Program-made: the position numbers and the translations under genes
Shown here: positions 20,941 through 32,800 of the stretch, in pieces
Position numbering within the stretch: position 1 is the first letter of the stretch
Layout: each line of letters opens with the position of its first letter
Assembly (NCBI GenBank): GCA_037176885.1
Contig: JAWWNJ010000024.1
Span: 1-64,000 of the forward strand
Source: Favolaschia claudopus
Taxonomy: Eukaryota; Basidiomycota; Agaricomycetes; Agaricales; Mycenaceae
Reading direction: 5' to 3'
Length of the DNA: 64,000 nucleotides
Notes under the pieces: generated by a model
Database searches by the model: none
Told to the model about the DNA's origin: nothing
Seen by the model: only the letters and a program-made list of their open reading frames with translations

Positions 20941-22531
20941 TCATCTAGACTCGTTGCACAGCACTCTGTATCGAGTACGACCATAGCAAAATCCAAACGA
21001 CGCCACGATGTCCGCTTTCTCCCACTCCAAATCCAGCAGAACTACCATAGTCAAATTGCCCTTCGGTGTCTTCCCGAACTGTATACGTTCTGGTACCCAG
21101 ACTTTCAAGACAGGAACTTTGAAACCAGTGTAGGAAGTAACCTCGTCTCGCGAGTAGACTGCAGCAACTTCCCGCTTCGTCAAAGGAAAAGGAAAGTCCG
21201 GGATAACAATGCTCGTGCCGAAAGCAAAAGGCTCGAAACAGAGGCAGTTGAAAGACGACACTTGCGAGGCGGACAAAGGTCCTCGAGTTCCCAGCGCATG
21301 TCCAACGAAATTTCGTTTTCTTCCATTGGGTGGGTTAAATGAACCGCAGCAGCAGTCAGCCTGCGCATGGTGTTCATCCTGTACTGGTAAATGATCTTTC
21401 TGGCCAAGAACTGGAAGACAGGCGCCCGAGGCTCCGTGTCGGACATTAGGATGTGCTCCAGATACGGAGTTTTCTTCAGGATGTCGAGGAGCACGAAAGT
21501 TTTTACAGGGTTGTTGCGCAGCTTCAGGGAAGTCAAACTGGCGGCGAAGCCCACCAAGTCGACGAACAAAGACACGGTGATAGGCATAGAATAGTCGAAC
21601 ACTTCCAATTCAGTAAGACGCGGGGCGAATATAGGAGGCAGGAACCGCAGGTCCCACAGCGTCAGACGAAGAAGGGACGGCAACGTAACGACCGGCGACG
21701 GCGCAAGGGCGCACCTCCTGTCCCACTTGAGATGCACGAGGTTCGTGCAAGCGGAGAAGAACGCCGACCAATTAACGCGTTGTTGGTCGCGATCGCTAGC
21801 TATGTGCATATACTGAAGGTTCGAAGAAGGAGGGAAGGCGACGTCGACAGGAACAGTGCACCTAACGACGTGCAAGTCGACTGAAGCCAACTTTAGCCGC
21901 TGGTGCCGCTTCCAACAGGAGACGTTTTTCGTCGTCGCGATGTCCACGATCCTCAAGTCGAGGGCGTCTTCCATGATGTACGGACCAAGGAGCTCCTGCA
22001 CACAGAGACCTGCCGAATTGCAGTAACCGTCGGCCCTGAAGAAGAGTGTCCTCCATCGCTTGACGGATGGAAGTAGCGCATCCCAGACGCGCCCGGCCTC
22101 GTCTCGTCGGCCAGGGAGGACATTCAAGTCAAACGCTATATGAAGGCGACACATGGCAGATTTCTGAAGGTGCTGGCTGACAAAGGCACAGAGATCGGAT
22201 GTGTCTAGAGGAGAAGGGCGGCTGGAGTTGGCAGTCTCGAGCATGATGAAGGACCACATGACGGGCAAACTGTCCACAACCCCCATGAAGAGGATGCAGG
22301 TGCGTCGAAGACGGTCTCGAAGAAGCTCGTTATCGTATACTTGCTCCTGTGTCCGCACGGGGCGAAGGGCCAGCAGAAAAATGCGGGCGACAGTGTCGAG
22401 TGGCACTTCGACAGCATTAATTATACTCAACTACATGACTAGCGACCTGTCGACTCACGGCTCGTAAATTTCGAAGGTTCGGCTGAGGCGGTCTCGTTCA
22501 CGCTGGTATCGCTGGTCGACGTTGCCGACAT
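20941..22531 (-). pseudogene. F-box/LRR-like protein, central family copy c (one frameshift)
   Basis: A first exon MSATSTSDTSVNETAS may start at 22531, with an intron ending near 22431. The main exon then reads LSIINAVEVPLDTVARIFLLAL and VYDNELLRDRLRRTC, with leucine-rich blocks NLQYMHIASD, FFSACTNLVHLKWD and PIFAPRLTELEVFD. After DMRWELEDLCP a frame change near 21240 is needed to reach the conserved C-terminal segment (SIVIPDFPFPLTKREVAAVY, VPVLKVWVPE, FGFCYGRTRYRVLCN), which ends at 20941. A single shift makes this either a young pseudogene or a sequence error. It is on the strand opposite to the other three related copies. Confidence 0.6.
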
Positions 22532-23089
22532 TTCGTAGAAATTAGCGAAGACCGGAAAAACGATAAAGACTGCGGGCTCAGAAGACGTTGCTGCAGACCC
22601 CAACAAATGTAGAAAGCCGCCATATATTTCTAGCGGGCGTTTGCGAGGACTTAAACAAATTGCAGGAAGCTGATGTAAGGAAAGAAGTCGAGGAAAAAGA
22701 CAAGAACGGTATTAGCACTGCCGCGCGGTTGGCCGGCCCGCCCGGCCAAACCTTAACCTCTCTTCCAAAACCAGCAAGTACGCAGCATCTGAATTTAAAG
22801 TTCATTGTCAATACGAAGACTGGAATCATTATGGACTGGCCACCATACATTCCATATGTTATCTTTAACCAGTCGTCTCCCACTTCGTGAGGAACCCTCC
22901 CAACAGCTATGTCTCAAACCGAAAACAGAGAAGTCGACACGCAGAATATACAGTCAGTGCACAATAAGCGTCCGAGTCAGCGTCGATCCATGTGGTTGAC
23001 GCAGTTGTCAGGAATTCCTCTTTGCCCGGCGACGAGAGTCGGACGCAAAACAGCTGGAACTTAGTTCGGTACATCGAACCTCGCGCGAG
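22532..23089. other. Intergenic region with a strong GC hairpin
   Basis: No gene recognised. At 22727-22752 GGTTGGCCGG faces CCGGCCAAACC across a short CCCGC loop, giving a stem of about 10 bp with one extra A. The hairpin lies about 360 bp upstream of the next F-box gene. Confidence 0.5.
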
Positions 23090-24955
23090 TTGAATCAAGT
23101 TTCACGGTTTCTAACGGCCAACAGGCTCGAAATGGGTTCTCCCCAATTCAACACCGAGGTCGCAGCACCTACAGTCCACACACAGGCGCTGCCATGGCAA
23201 ATCACTGGTCATCCCTCGCATCCAGCCACGCTCGTCGACAGACGCTCTCTCAGACCACGGTACCCGATCCCAAGTCCGTCGAAAGAGCAGACAGACGTCT
23301 ACAACTGGATCCCGACGGGAGAAGGGCTGGTGCGGGAATACGAAAATGAGGTCCAAGCGATAGAGAACGCGCTGGAACACGCAGAAGGGCTCGTACGAGA
23401 ATACGAAAACGAGGTCCAAACGATAAAGAATGCGCTGGAACACGCCAAAGTGAAGCTCCGGTACTCGAGGTATATTCTGGCAAAGACCGCGTTCTTTGTG
23501 CAACCCATACACCGCGTTCCTTTGGAGCTATGGATCGAAATATTTCACCTATGTTGCGATCGAGAAGGAGGATGGTCAGTGAAATCGCTCCAGTTGCTCA
23601 CCGAGGTTTGCCCCCACTGGAAGTGGATGCTGACGGAGACCAGTGCAGCCTCGCTCTGGAACCCTCTCGATATACGTGCTGCGACTGGACCAATCTCCGA
23701 GAAACGCATGACTCTAAAATACGTCACCAATTCCAACATACTGGACGTCATCTTGTCCACCGCACAGGACGAGATTGACCTCGGACTTCTGACAGACGTG
23801 TTTTTTGGACGCCGTATCAAGAACATTCGACGTCTGGCCATATACAATCTGTATTCAGCAACAGGATCACTCGTGCGACACACCTTCAGCCAATCTGCCC
23901 CTATTCCCTCCATCCGAGAGCTCTATATAGTCGGCGTCGCTTGGTCCATGGGGAAACATCCCTGCACTGGCACCTTCCCTGTTTGGGCAAAAAACATGCT
24001 CTCCGAGCACCTGGAACCCGAGATACACGTGGATCGAGGGCTACTGGCACTCACCTTGATACAGTGCATCGAGCCTGACCGCAGAATCCATGTCCCTTGG
24101 TCTTCGTTGAAGGTATATGCCGAGCTAAACACAGCTCGCGAGGGCGGTTTCATCCCTACCAGACATCTGCGCCAACTCAGTTCAATCACCAAGCTGTCGT
24201 TGGGAGGAGTGTTCTTGCCCGCGATTGCGGACGGCGGACTCGTAGAGCTGGTCAACTTGATCGACTTCGAATACATCGTCCCCTGGAAATGGAGACCAGG
24301 GACCACGACATTCGAAGCGATGAAATTCCCGAACCTTGAATGTCTGCGCCTACAGGGCAGTCTGCGACAGACAGAGTTCTTGTTGGAAGCTAGCGACCGG
24401 TTCCACCACGATCTATCGTTCTTCTTACAACGCTGCACCTCTCTAACCACACTCGAATTGACGCTCCAGGTTCCATATAGCACATCCGTGCTAATTACCC
24501 ATCTTCGATCATGTCCGTCGCTCGTTCGACTCGAAATAGGGGCATGTCCTATCGACGCGGTGAACAACTCCCTGTTTCGCGAGCTCTGCGATACAACAAT
24601 CCTCCCAAACCTCAAGTTCTTGAGGGTAGCCGAAGGGAGATACCCCAGGACTGAACCTAGCGTGCTCGACGAGGCTGACTCAGCCAGGGAGATAATTAGC
24701 ATGATGGATTCGCGGTTTAGAAGTCAACTGCACTTTATGGACTTCAAATGCAAGCATGAAGACAGGAACAAGTGGCAACGGAGTATACGAGAATGGGAAT
24801 CTCATTGGATATCGGCTTGGAACTCCCCCGTGCAAGTCCCGATTGACTCTGAATGGAACCTCGCTCACGACGCACGCTTGGCCGTCGAACAGTACAAGAC
24901 AAGCCACGAAACGGACGGCGTCGAGCGCGTAGGACTACATAGCATAATGTACTGA
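23090..24955 (+). CDS. F-box domain protein with leucine-rich C-terminal part (intact)
   Basis: Single uninterrupted frame of 621 codons; start at 23090 (MNQVSRFLTANRLEMG) or 23132. Residues about 78-119 form two 21-residue repeats (EGLVREYENEVQAIENALEHA) predicted to be coiled coil. The F-box follows at about 140-190 (VQPIHRVPLELWIEIFHLCC, then LLTEVCPHWKWMLTETSAASLW). The remainder is LRR-like, with LTLIQCIEPD, SSITKLSLGG, LECLRLQGSL, CTSLTTLELTLQ and CPSLVRLEIGACP. This is the classic agaricomycete coiled-coil plus F-box plus LRR layout, usually taken as a Skp1-binding adaptor. It is not closely related to copies a-d. Confidence 0.8.
   Translation: MNQVSRFLTANRLEMGSPQFNTEVAAPTVHTQALPWQITGHPSHPATLVDRRSLRPRYPIPSPSKEQTDVYNWIPTGEGLVREYENEVQAIENALEHAEGLVREYENEVQTIKNALEHAKVKLRYSRYILAKTAFFVQPIHRVPLELWIEIFHLCCDREGGWSVKSLQLLTEVCPHWKWMLTETSAASLWNPLDIRAATGPISEKRMTLKYVTNSNILDVILSTAQDEIDLGLLTDVFFGRRIKNIRRLAIYNLYSATGSLVRHTFSQSAPIPSIRELYIVGVAWSMGKHPCTGTFPVWAKNMLSEHLEPEIHVDRGLLALTLIQCIEPDRRIHVPWSSLKVYAELNTAREGGFIPTRHLRQLSSITKLSLGGVFLPAIADGGLVELVNLIDFEYIVPWKWRPGTTTFEAMKFPNLECLRLQGSLRQTEFLLEASDRFHHDLSFFLQRCTSLTTLELTLQVPYSTSVLITHLRSCPSLVRLEIGACPIDAVNNSLFRELCDTTILPNLKFLRVAEGRYPRTEPSVLDEADSAREIISMMDSRFRSQLHFMDFKCKHEDRNKWQRSIREWESHWISAWNSPVQVPIDSEWNLAHDARLAVEQYKTSHETDGVERVGLHSIMY
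23321..23446 (+). repeat. Two 63-bp in-frame tandem units in the F-box gene
   Basis: Units start at 23321 and 23384 and are nearly identical at the protein level (VREYENEVQAIENALEHA versus VREYENEVQTIKNALEHA). They lengthen the predicted coiled coil before the F-box by three helical heptads. Confidence 0.85.
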
Positions 24956-25737
24956 TGTGCACTTCAAAAGAGATGACGCTCGACGTCACGGAGCACGAAT
25001 AGACAGAAGCGAGCGCTGCCAACACGGACTTCAATTTACGGGAACGCCTGCATAGGCCATGAAAAACAACGAAGCTTCGTAAACTCTGCATTCATAACTC
25101 CGTCGTAACTGTTAACCCATATCCTGCACAAATAGCGGGACGCCGAAACCAACGCCGCATCACTCGGCCGACTGATGAGGTAGCAGCGGATCAAGCATTC
25201 CTCGGCATTACTCGTATTGCCACGCGCACCACTGACGGTTACCCGCAAATCTCTTTACCTGGATTTAGGCTGCACTACACAGTACCGTCCAATAACTGGC
25301 TGAGGGCCTGAAGTCAGGTCTTCGAGTTCGAGTTCGAATCAGTTGCTCCTAGCCCAAATTCACGACAAAGCGTGCTCTATGTAACTCGCTTGCAATCAAC
25401 TGGCTGTTGAACGACTAGCCTCACACGACACGACAATACTGGAAGAGAAAGGAAGAGCCATTCAGTAAAACCGACCCCGAACATTCTAGAAGGGCATGCG
25501 ATGTGCGTATTGTCCCTCGACGTTAGACTGCACTCTTCCTCGTCTTTGAACGCACTTTTCTCCGTGGGTTGTTCGTTGACTCCGCTTCCAAAGGCCGTCC
25601 CCAACTACCTGCCTTGTTATTGTTCTTCTCGTGGCAGCAAGCTTTTTTCGGGAAACTCGTCCCCCGTTCCATCGCCCATCTCTGTCAGGAGGCACCGCTA
25701 TGTGTGTTTCACATGACGGACAAGAGAGGCGGGTCCC
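24956..25737. other. Intergenic, nothing certain
   Basis: No gene recognised. A short tRNA T-arm-like string (GTTCGAATC) near 25330 is not part of a complete tRNA. Confidence 0.4.
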
Positions 25738-26080
25738 TTTCCGAGGCCTCATTGCTTCTCCCCGTTCTCAAAAGGGATTGCTCGGCAAATCAGTTATCCT
25801 ATATGGCGCGAAACACGCTGCCACGAGTCCTGCCTTGTTCGGTCTATGCCAACTGGAAAGCCCTTATATGGACGCTAGCGATGCGACCGGCACGATCTGA
25901 ACTTGCTTCCTTTCGAGAGCTCGTCGCTCCTCCTCGTTCCTGAAAGGAGATGCTCGACAACTCAGTTCTGCTGCATCGCCCGAAACACGCTGCACTGGGG
26001 CTTGCCTTTTCCAGTTCATCCTAACTGGAAAGTCCTTATATGGATATCGCTGAACTGATGGCCACAACCTGAACTCACTT
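25738..26080 (+). repeat. Imperfect tandem repeat, two units of about 172 bp, upstream of the Helitron gene
   Basis: Matching landmarks 172 bp apart: GAAACACGCTGC (25810 and 25982), AACTGGAAAG followed by CCTTATATGGA, and GATCTGAACT/AACCTGAACT. Each unit ends with a TATA-like CTTATATGGA, the second about 85 bp before the likely start codon. This may be a duplicated promoter. Confidence 0.7.
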
Positions 26081-26121
26081 AAATACGCCGTGCAATGCTT
26101 CCAGGCGCAACGCTTTCGTGC

Positions 26122-29100
26122 AATGGCAGAGCACTCGCTGGAGTCCGCCTTTCGATCATTCAAGCTGACGGAAGCAATACTGCTTGCTTCTGAGGTCATC
26201 ACGCTCGGTCGCAGCAGCAAACGCACCTGGAAAGGGTTTTTGGACCACCTGAGAAGACTCGACGACGACCAGCAGACTCGAGTCAAAGAGTTAGCTTTGG
26301 CGCGTCCAGGCTCCAAGCGCAAAGCAGGAGCCATTGAGGGTAACGCCAGCAAACGGCGCAGACTCGACGCGTCTGAAGAGAGCGAGAGCGGCGATGTTTC
26401 CGACCGACCTATATACGACCCTCCCTCAGATGAGCTGGAGCAAGATGCAATTGCCAGGCAGGTGACGCTGCTACAGTCATAGTCTTTCTCCCTGACGATG
26501 CTCGCACGCAGGTTCATAGACAGGACCGGAAACGAAGCGCTGAGGCAAGAGACTTGCATGGTCTGCGCGTCTACGAAGTTCTTCTGCGATCTGGTGCCTA
26601 TGAAGGTTCAAGACATTCCAAACAAACAGAACCTCGTGCCGCTCAACGCATATCCAGCACACGTCCTCGTAGACGGAATGCTACTGGACGAAACGGCTGC
26701 GTCCAAACAACAGACTTACATTTGCACTCAGTGCAAGGCCAAGCTCTTGAAGGACCGACTACCTCCTCTGGCCCTGGCAAACGGCATGTGGGTAGGGAAA
26801 ATCCCCTTTGAACTGGCCACCCTCACTTTGCCAGAGCGATTGCTCGTTGCGCTCTACTTCCCCGCAGTGTACATAGTCAAGCTGTACCCTAGGCTGCCGA
26901 ACGCGAAAGCCTGGCCAAAGGATCAAATAGCTAACGGGTTGAAAGGCAACGTGTCTACGTATCGCCTACATACCGGCGACGTCGCAGGCATGACATCCGG
27001 CAGAATGCCTCCTCCACCGAAGATTCTGGCAGCGACCATAGGAGTGACCTTCGTCGGAGGAAAGCGCAACATTCCGTTGCGAGTCCTGCCGGACATGTTC
27101 CGTGTTCGTCGGCAGCGCGTCTTTCAAGCTCTCCTGTGGTTGAAACAAAACAACCCCTTGTACGCTAACGTCGAAATATCCGAGGAGACTTTAAGGCTTC
27201 TACCAGAGAATGCCGTTCCGGACGAGATACTTTCCAATGTGAAGTATTCTGAAGACGTGCAGGCACTGGAGAGGGAGCAAGCGGGATATATTCCAGCCGA
27301 TGCAGCTGACGAGGAAGCGGCTGGCGAGGACGATGCAGAGTCAGGTATGCGCCGTGTCCCTCAATCCCGTACCTTCCTTGAACGCAATGTCAGACGACGG
27401 CTCCGCCATGGACGTAGATGTGCCGCCATTGGAGGACGAGTACGAGGACTACGGTACCGTGCATCGCTCGGCCAGCCACTGCCGCTGACCATCTACATTT
27501 TCAGAGGCAGCCGTTATTCCACTGCAGTCGCACGGTGTGCTAGACGTACACGCGGACTCCGTGCCTGACAGCGTGTTGACTGCTCATGCCTTCGCCAACA
27601 TCGCGACCAACGTGGTGGACAAAAATTTTGCGGTTAGGAAAAGCAGCGAATTCATAAACGAGTATGCGAGAAGGGACGAGCAGGGACGTCGATTCGATGG
27701 AGGGCCCGACAACGCGAACCACATGCTCGGTTCCTTCCCAGTGCTTTTCCCCTATGGTCAGGGAGGCATCGAGGTGGACCGCGAAGTCAACGTGTCCTAC
27801 GAAGCGCATGTTCGTTGGCTGCTCCAATACGTGGACAAGCGGTTTCGCAAAGACCCGTACTTTGTGTTTATGGTTTTCGGCGTCTTACAGAAGCGAATGG
27901 TGTGTCGATACGCGGGCCTGCAAATCAAAAGATCTTCCCTTATATCCAATTCCGTGTCTTTTCTCAAACTCACTCCTACCGACTTCCTCAAAGCCAGCGC
28001 AGAAGAAAATCGACGGGTACCGATCAGCAACCCCACGATTCGAGGACTCAAGAAACAGCTGACCTCTATCCGAGCCAAAGTCCAAGGCACGGACGAGTCT
28101 CGCGTCTCCATTCGAGCCCAGGTCTGGGGGATGAACCTGTGGTTCAATCCACCTAATGTCTGGGTCACTCTAAGCTTTCCCGACGAAAGCGATCCAATCG
28201 CACAGGTCCTGGCGGGTGCGGACATCGATCTCGACAGCTTCGTTGCAACTGCTGGCCCGAACCGGGAAAGACGGCTGGAAAACATAGTAGCCGATCCCTT
28301 CGCTTCAGCTCAGTTCTTTCACCTGGCAGTTAGAGCCATCTTAGAGGAGCTGTTTGGAATCGAAAAAAAAAACCCATGGCGCCCCTCGGCGACGACCAGG
28401 AATCGTCGGAGTAGTCAACGCATATATTGGAACCGTGGAAGCCCAAGCCAGGGGCTCTTTACACTTGCACATCCTGTTCTGGTTAAAGTGGGCCCCGTCG
28501 GCAGCGGAGATGAAGGCTGCCCTCCAAACCGAAAAGTTCCGGCAGAAGATCGTGGCCTTTCTGGAGAAAACCATTCGAGCGCACATTCCGGGAACCACAG
28601 GTGCTGATGTGTTGAAGTTGCCGAAAGTACCGGAGCTTGCCTATTCGCGCCCCGAAGACCCTCGCCGCGCCAACTACGAGCAGAGGCGGAATCGCGCCGA
28701 AGCAGCGATAGCGAGAGCTGTGCAAACACACAAGTGTAGACCTACTACATGCCAACGAGTGCGCAACGGAAGACTTGTATGTAAAAGACGAGTGCCGTGG
28801 CCAGTTGCACCAGAGCCGTGGATCGAGCCGACTGGAGAATGGGGTCCTCGACGCCTTTACGGCTTGTTAAACGCATGGAATCCTCCTCTTCTACAAGTCA
28901 CGCGGTCGAATCAGGATATCAAACTAATAACCAACGGCCAGTTCACTAAGGACATCACTTTTTATATCACATTGTACATCGCCAAAAAGCAGAACCACGC
29001 ATCGAACGCTTCCGCGTTGCTAGCTAAAAGTCCAGCTTTCCAACGGCGATACCAGAATGCCAGCGCAGACGTGCGAGATCTCAACAAGCGCATGGTTCAG

Positions 29101-32100
29101 CAATGCGCCAACACCCTCAGCCGCGAGCAGGAGCTGAGCGGGGCTGAAATAGTCAGCTACCTCATGGGCTGGGGAGACCGATTCATTTCCCATAATTTCG
29201 TGCCGATCTACTGGGACGCCGTCTCTGGAGCTCTAAGACACAAGTTTCCCTTCCTGCAGAGCAACAAGTAAGCATCTAGAACCTCCAACGGTGCAAGCGT
29301 GCTAACATTGACATGACAGCGCTCTGCAGAGAACCGCGCAGCAACTCGGCCACGTTCCTCCGAACGGTGCCTCTGAGCCACCTTATGTAGGCTAGGTCGC
29401 TTCAGTCGGAGAGTCGGATCCTGACATGCTTCGCGACAGGACCCACCGGTACGGCTTCGAGTCGAGAACAACGAGCTCACTTTCAAGGATCAACTGAAGG
29501 AGTACTCGGAACGTGGACTAGAACTTGAGGACATGAGCTTTCTGGAGTTCCATGTGGACACCTATGACGGCAAGGCCGTCCCTAAAGCCCGAAAGGAAGC
29601 GAACGGCGGCGGCGGCGAGCAACCAGCCGACGAAGCAGAGGACGAGGAGGAAAGAGTCGAAGACGAGACGATGCACAGCGTCAACGAAGAGGGCCTTGAC
29701 GAGTCGGGTCCTACGTGTCCGGCACCCCAAGATCCGCCTCCTCGACGCCGCGGAAGGCCTGCCAGTCGGCGCGTACCGTACCTCCCGGCTTCAGGACGTA
29801 AGACGTGTCGAATATTCAGATCCAAGGGTCTTGAAACTCTGCCGCACATCGTTGGGCGATGGTTCCCGCCGCAGAAGGACAAGGAGTACTACTGCGCTAG
29901 CATTCTGGCGTTACTCAAACCCTGGAGGAGTCTCGACGACCTGTGCACCTCACCCTCCGAGACCTTCGTTCCCGATTTCGATGCTTTCATGTCCGTGGCT
30001 TCACATAAACATCGAAAGATAGTGGAGAACATACAATACTTCCACGAATGCTCCGAAGCAGCCCAGCGTTCGAAGGACATACTCCCAGAGGTCGCCTCGG
30101 GCACTGCAGACCTGCAGGACTATGTTCGGCGAGAAATAGAGCAGCAACAGCAAGACGAGTGCGTCGCAGACTTGACTGAAGCAGACGTGGCGATTGCCAG
30201 ACAAGATCGGTATGCGTACAGAGAGTTCTTGTATGGCGCGGGAGCCATGGCCGTAGCTAGCAGTCTCGGACTATTCGACGAGGACCTCGTGTGTCCGAAT
30301 ACCGGCAAGTCGTGTGGAATGGCGACCTGGGACGAGACCATTCAGTACGCTCAATGGGGAGAGAAGCTGAAGCACCTGTCGAAAACCGACGCGCTCGTCA
30401 ACAGCAACCTGTTGAGCAGGCCAAATGCAGAAACCGACGCACTTGTGGATGACGGTCCTGTCGGTCAGGTCCAGGAAGAAGTCGTTGAGTTACCCATGAA
30501 TTCGGAGGCACGCGTGCGAACGCCCCAGCAGCAGGCAGTACTGGACATGCTTAACGAGGAGCAACGGCGTGCCCACGACATAATAGAACGACACCTGCTC
30601 GGAACGATGCGAGGCGAAGATCAGGACCAGCTTCTAATGATAGTACGAGGGGAAGGCGGAACGGGAAAGACTGTACTTCTCAATGCTCTGGCAGACACTT
30701 TCGAGTTTCACGGCGTGTCCAGCTGGCTTGCAAAGACCGCCACTACCGGCGTCGCAGCCAGTCTCGTTGGTGGCGTCACGATTCATTCGTGGGCCGGAAT
30801 ACCAATCAACGCCAAAGACACGCCCGACTGGTTCGGATCGGCGTCGCAGAAAACCAAAGACAAACGGAAAAAAAATATTTTGCCCGCACGTTACGTGAAC
30901 ATCGATGAATGCTCCATGCTCACGAAGAAACTGCTTGCTCAGCTATCGCAGATCATTGGCGAGACGCTTGCCTCGAATGAACGAGGCCAGCCGACTCTGC
31001 CTTTTGGGGGGATGAGCATAATCTTGTTCGGAGACTTCCACCAATTCCCGCCGATCGGAGGTCCCAGTAGTGCGCTGTACTGCCGCCTGAACTCGCTAAC
31101 ACAACACCAGATCGGAGCAGCACTCTACACGCAGTTTACTACGGTGGTAACCCTCACCGAGCAAATCCGGGTGGTGGACGAGAGATGGAGAGACTTGTTG
31201 CGAAGACTGCGCACGGGCTCGTGTACTGAAGACGACTTGACCGTCCTGAACACTCTCTTAGTATTCCATCCCAGCTGCGAGCTGCCCGACCCTTCCTCTC
31301 CGCAATGGGCAAACGCGGTCCTTGTGACGCCGAGGCATGGAGCGCGTGTCAGATGGAACACGGCTTCGCTCGTGAAGCATTGTATACGAACTGGAAATCG
31401 CCTGTATATCTCACAAGCAGAGGATACAGTTGGACGCAAAGAAGACCCGCTCAGTTTGTTGCAAAGAGTCACCGTGACGGGTATGCCAGTCAAACAGACT
31501 GCGAGGCTCGCAGAACGAGTAGAGTTGGCGGTCGGAATGCGAGCAATGGTCATGATGAACATAGCAACAGAAGCAGACTTAGCAAACGGGACGAGAGGCG
31601 AAGTTGTCGACATCAAGCTGGATCCGCGCGAGCAGCCCAGTCAGTGGGAACAGGACACTGAGACGGGCGGTATCCTACTTCAGTATCCGCCGGTCCTGGT
31701 GCTATTCAAGCCAGACGTTAGCAAGTACCCCTCTTTCGAAGGACTCGAGCCAGGCATATTGCCCGTGGTTCCCACGAAGCTGAGCTTCGCGATTGAACCG
31801 CGCGGCAGGAAAGCAACCATTCACCGGAGACAGCTAGCCATGACGGCGGCCTACGCCTTCACTGACTACAAATCACAAGGGCAGACTATACGTGACGTGT
31901 TCGTAGACCTGCAACGGCCACCGAGCGGCACCCTTACACCGTTCAGCGCATATGTCGCGCTGTCTCGCAGTAGAGGAAGAGATAACATCCGACTATTAAG
32001 AGGGTTCGACACTGAGCTATTCACCACCCATCCCAGCCTGGACCTTGAAATAGAAGACCGCAGGTTAGACGCCTTGACTGCCAAGACAAAGCGGCTATTT

Positions 32101-32139
32101 CCCGCAGGCACTTCAAGGTCTGCGCTGACCCAGGCTTAG
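26122..32139 (+). CDS. Helitron RepHel protein: N-terminal Zn-like region, Rep (HUH/Y2), PIF1-type helicase
   Basis: Exon 1 starts MAEHSLESAFRSFKLTEAIL. The next exon has two Cys pairs (CMVC, CTQC) in a region like the domain preceding Helitron Rep in basidiomycetes. Two introns lie near 27344-27540. The Rep part shows the HUH motif (GSLHLHILFW, HLH at 28462-28470) and the paired tyrosines in FYITLYIAKKQ (28963 and 28975). After introns near 29270-29320 and 29387-29440 comes the helicase: GEGGTGKT (about 30650), NIDECSM, GDFHQFPPI, TDYKSQGQTI and YVALSRSRG. It ends at 32139. A run of ten A's at 28363-28372 shifts the frame between LFGIE and RPGIVGVVNAYIGT; otherwise the gene reads through. 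Helitron Rep nicks and joins DNA strands and the helicase unwinds them. Confidence 0.8.
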
Positions 32140-32800
32140 GAGTTAGGTCAGGACTCCTTCCATCAGTTCGTGCTTTGGTCTCTGCGCTTCCCCGTGTCAA
32201 TTCACGTACACAGACGCCAATTCGTACGGCTCTTCAATCCAGTTGAGGGGCATTTTGTGGTCGGGAATACAACATGAAATCGCGAAAGAAAAAGTTTTCG
32301 CCGAATGATATCGCTTCAAGACAAGTGAACAAAGGACAGACAGTAAGTGATACGACTGTGCAAGCAATGCTACGACACTGAAAAGCCATCCAACTCAGTT
32401 AGCTTCACAACATGCGAGGCCTGAATGCCATAAGCCTGTAAACGCTTTAGCGCGAAGCTGGTGAAGAGGAGTTGCGATCTACCCTGGTGAAGGCCTGCGC
32501 GTCGCTCTGCGTGGGTGCTATTGACATGTCGAACCGAAACAGACTGACGGAGCAAGAAACTAGATCACCGATCGATGGAGGATGCGCGATATCCAAATTG
32601 TCGGCATCGACTTCACAGAACGACGTATCAGAGTCCTCGGATTCGACATCTGCATGTTCGCTGTCCTACTCGAACCGTGAGGACTTCAGATCTAACGAGT
32701 TGAAAAGAACGCCACCCGTACAAATGTAGTGGAGCGCGATACGCGCACAAACAAGCTGGCCGACGACGACTCGGGAGCGCCGTGAGCCCAATGCTGCGTG
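32140..32800. other. Intergenic, possible Helitron 3' flank
   Basis: No gene recognised. A perfect 5-bp hairpin GCGCG-ATA-CGCGC at 32736-32748 is followed nine bases later by CTGG, but the next base is C rather than T. Confidence 0.35.

Larger units (their letters stand above)
25738..32139 (+). mobile_element. Helitron (rolling-circle DNA transposon), nearly intact
   Basis: Contains one multi-exon Rep-helicase gene with the HUH and two-tyrosine motifs of Helitron Rep and a PIF1-type helicase. It lies between F-box genes in the centre of the mirrored region. The true ends (5' TC, 3' hairpin plus CTRR, A/T target) were not identified convincingly. The stated start is the upstream tandem repeat and the stated end is the stop codon, so the element is probably longer. 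Confidence 0.75.

Noticed and set aside
22588..22890. 100-codon plus-strand frame
   Set aside because: No similarity, no supporting neighbour and an equally long frame on the other strand.
25290..25370. tRNA-like string with a T-arm-like GTTCGAATC and a CCTGA/TCAGG stem
   Set aside because: No acceptor stem, D arm or correct spacing; not a tRNA, and a tRNA-derived SINE could not be supported from a single partial match.
32736..32761. Candidate Helitron 3' end: hairpin GCGCG-ATA-CGCGC followed by CTGG
   Set aside because: The stem is only 5 bp and the base after CTGG is C, not the T expected at a Helitron insertion; no matching 5' TC end was found.
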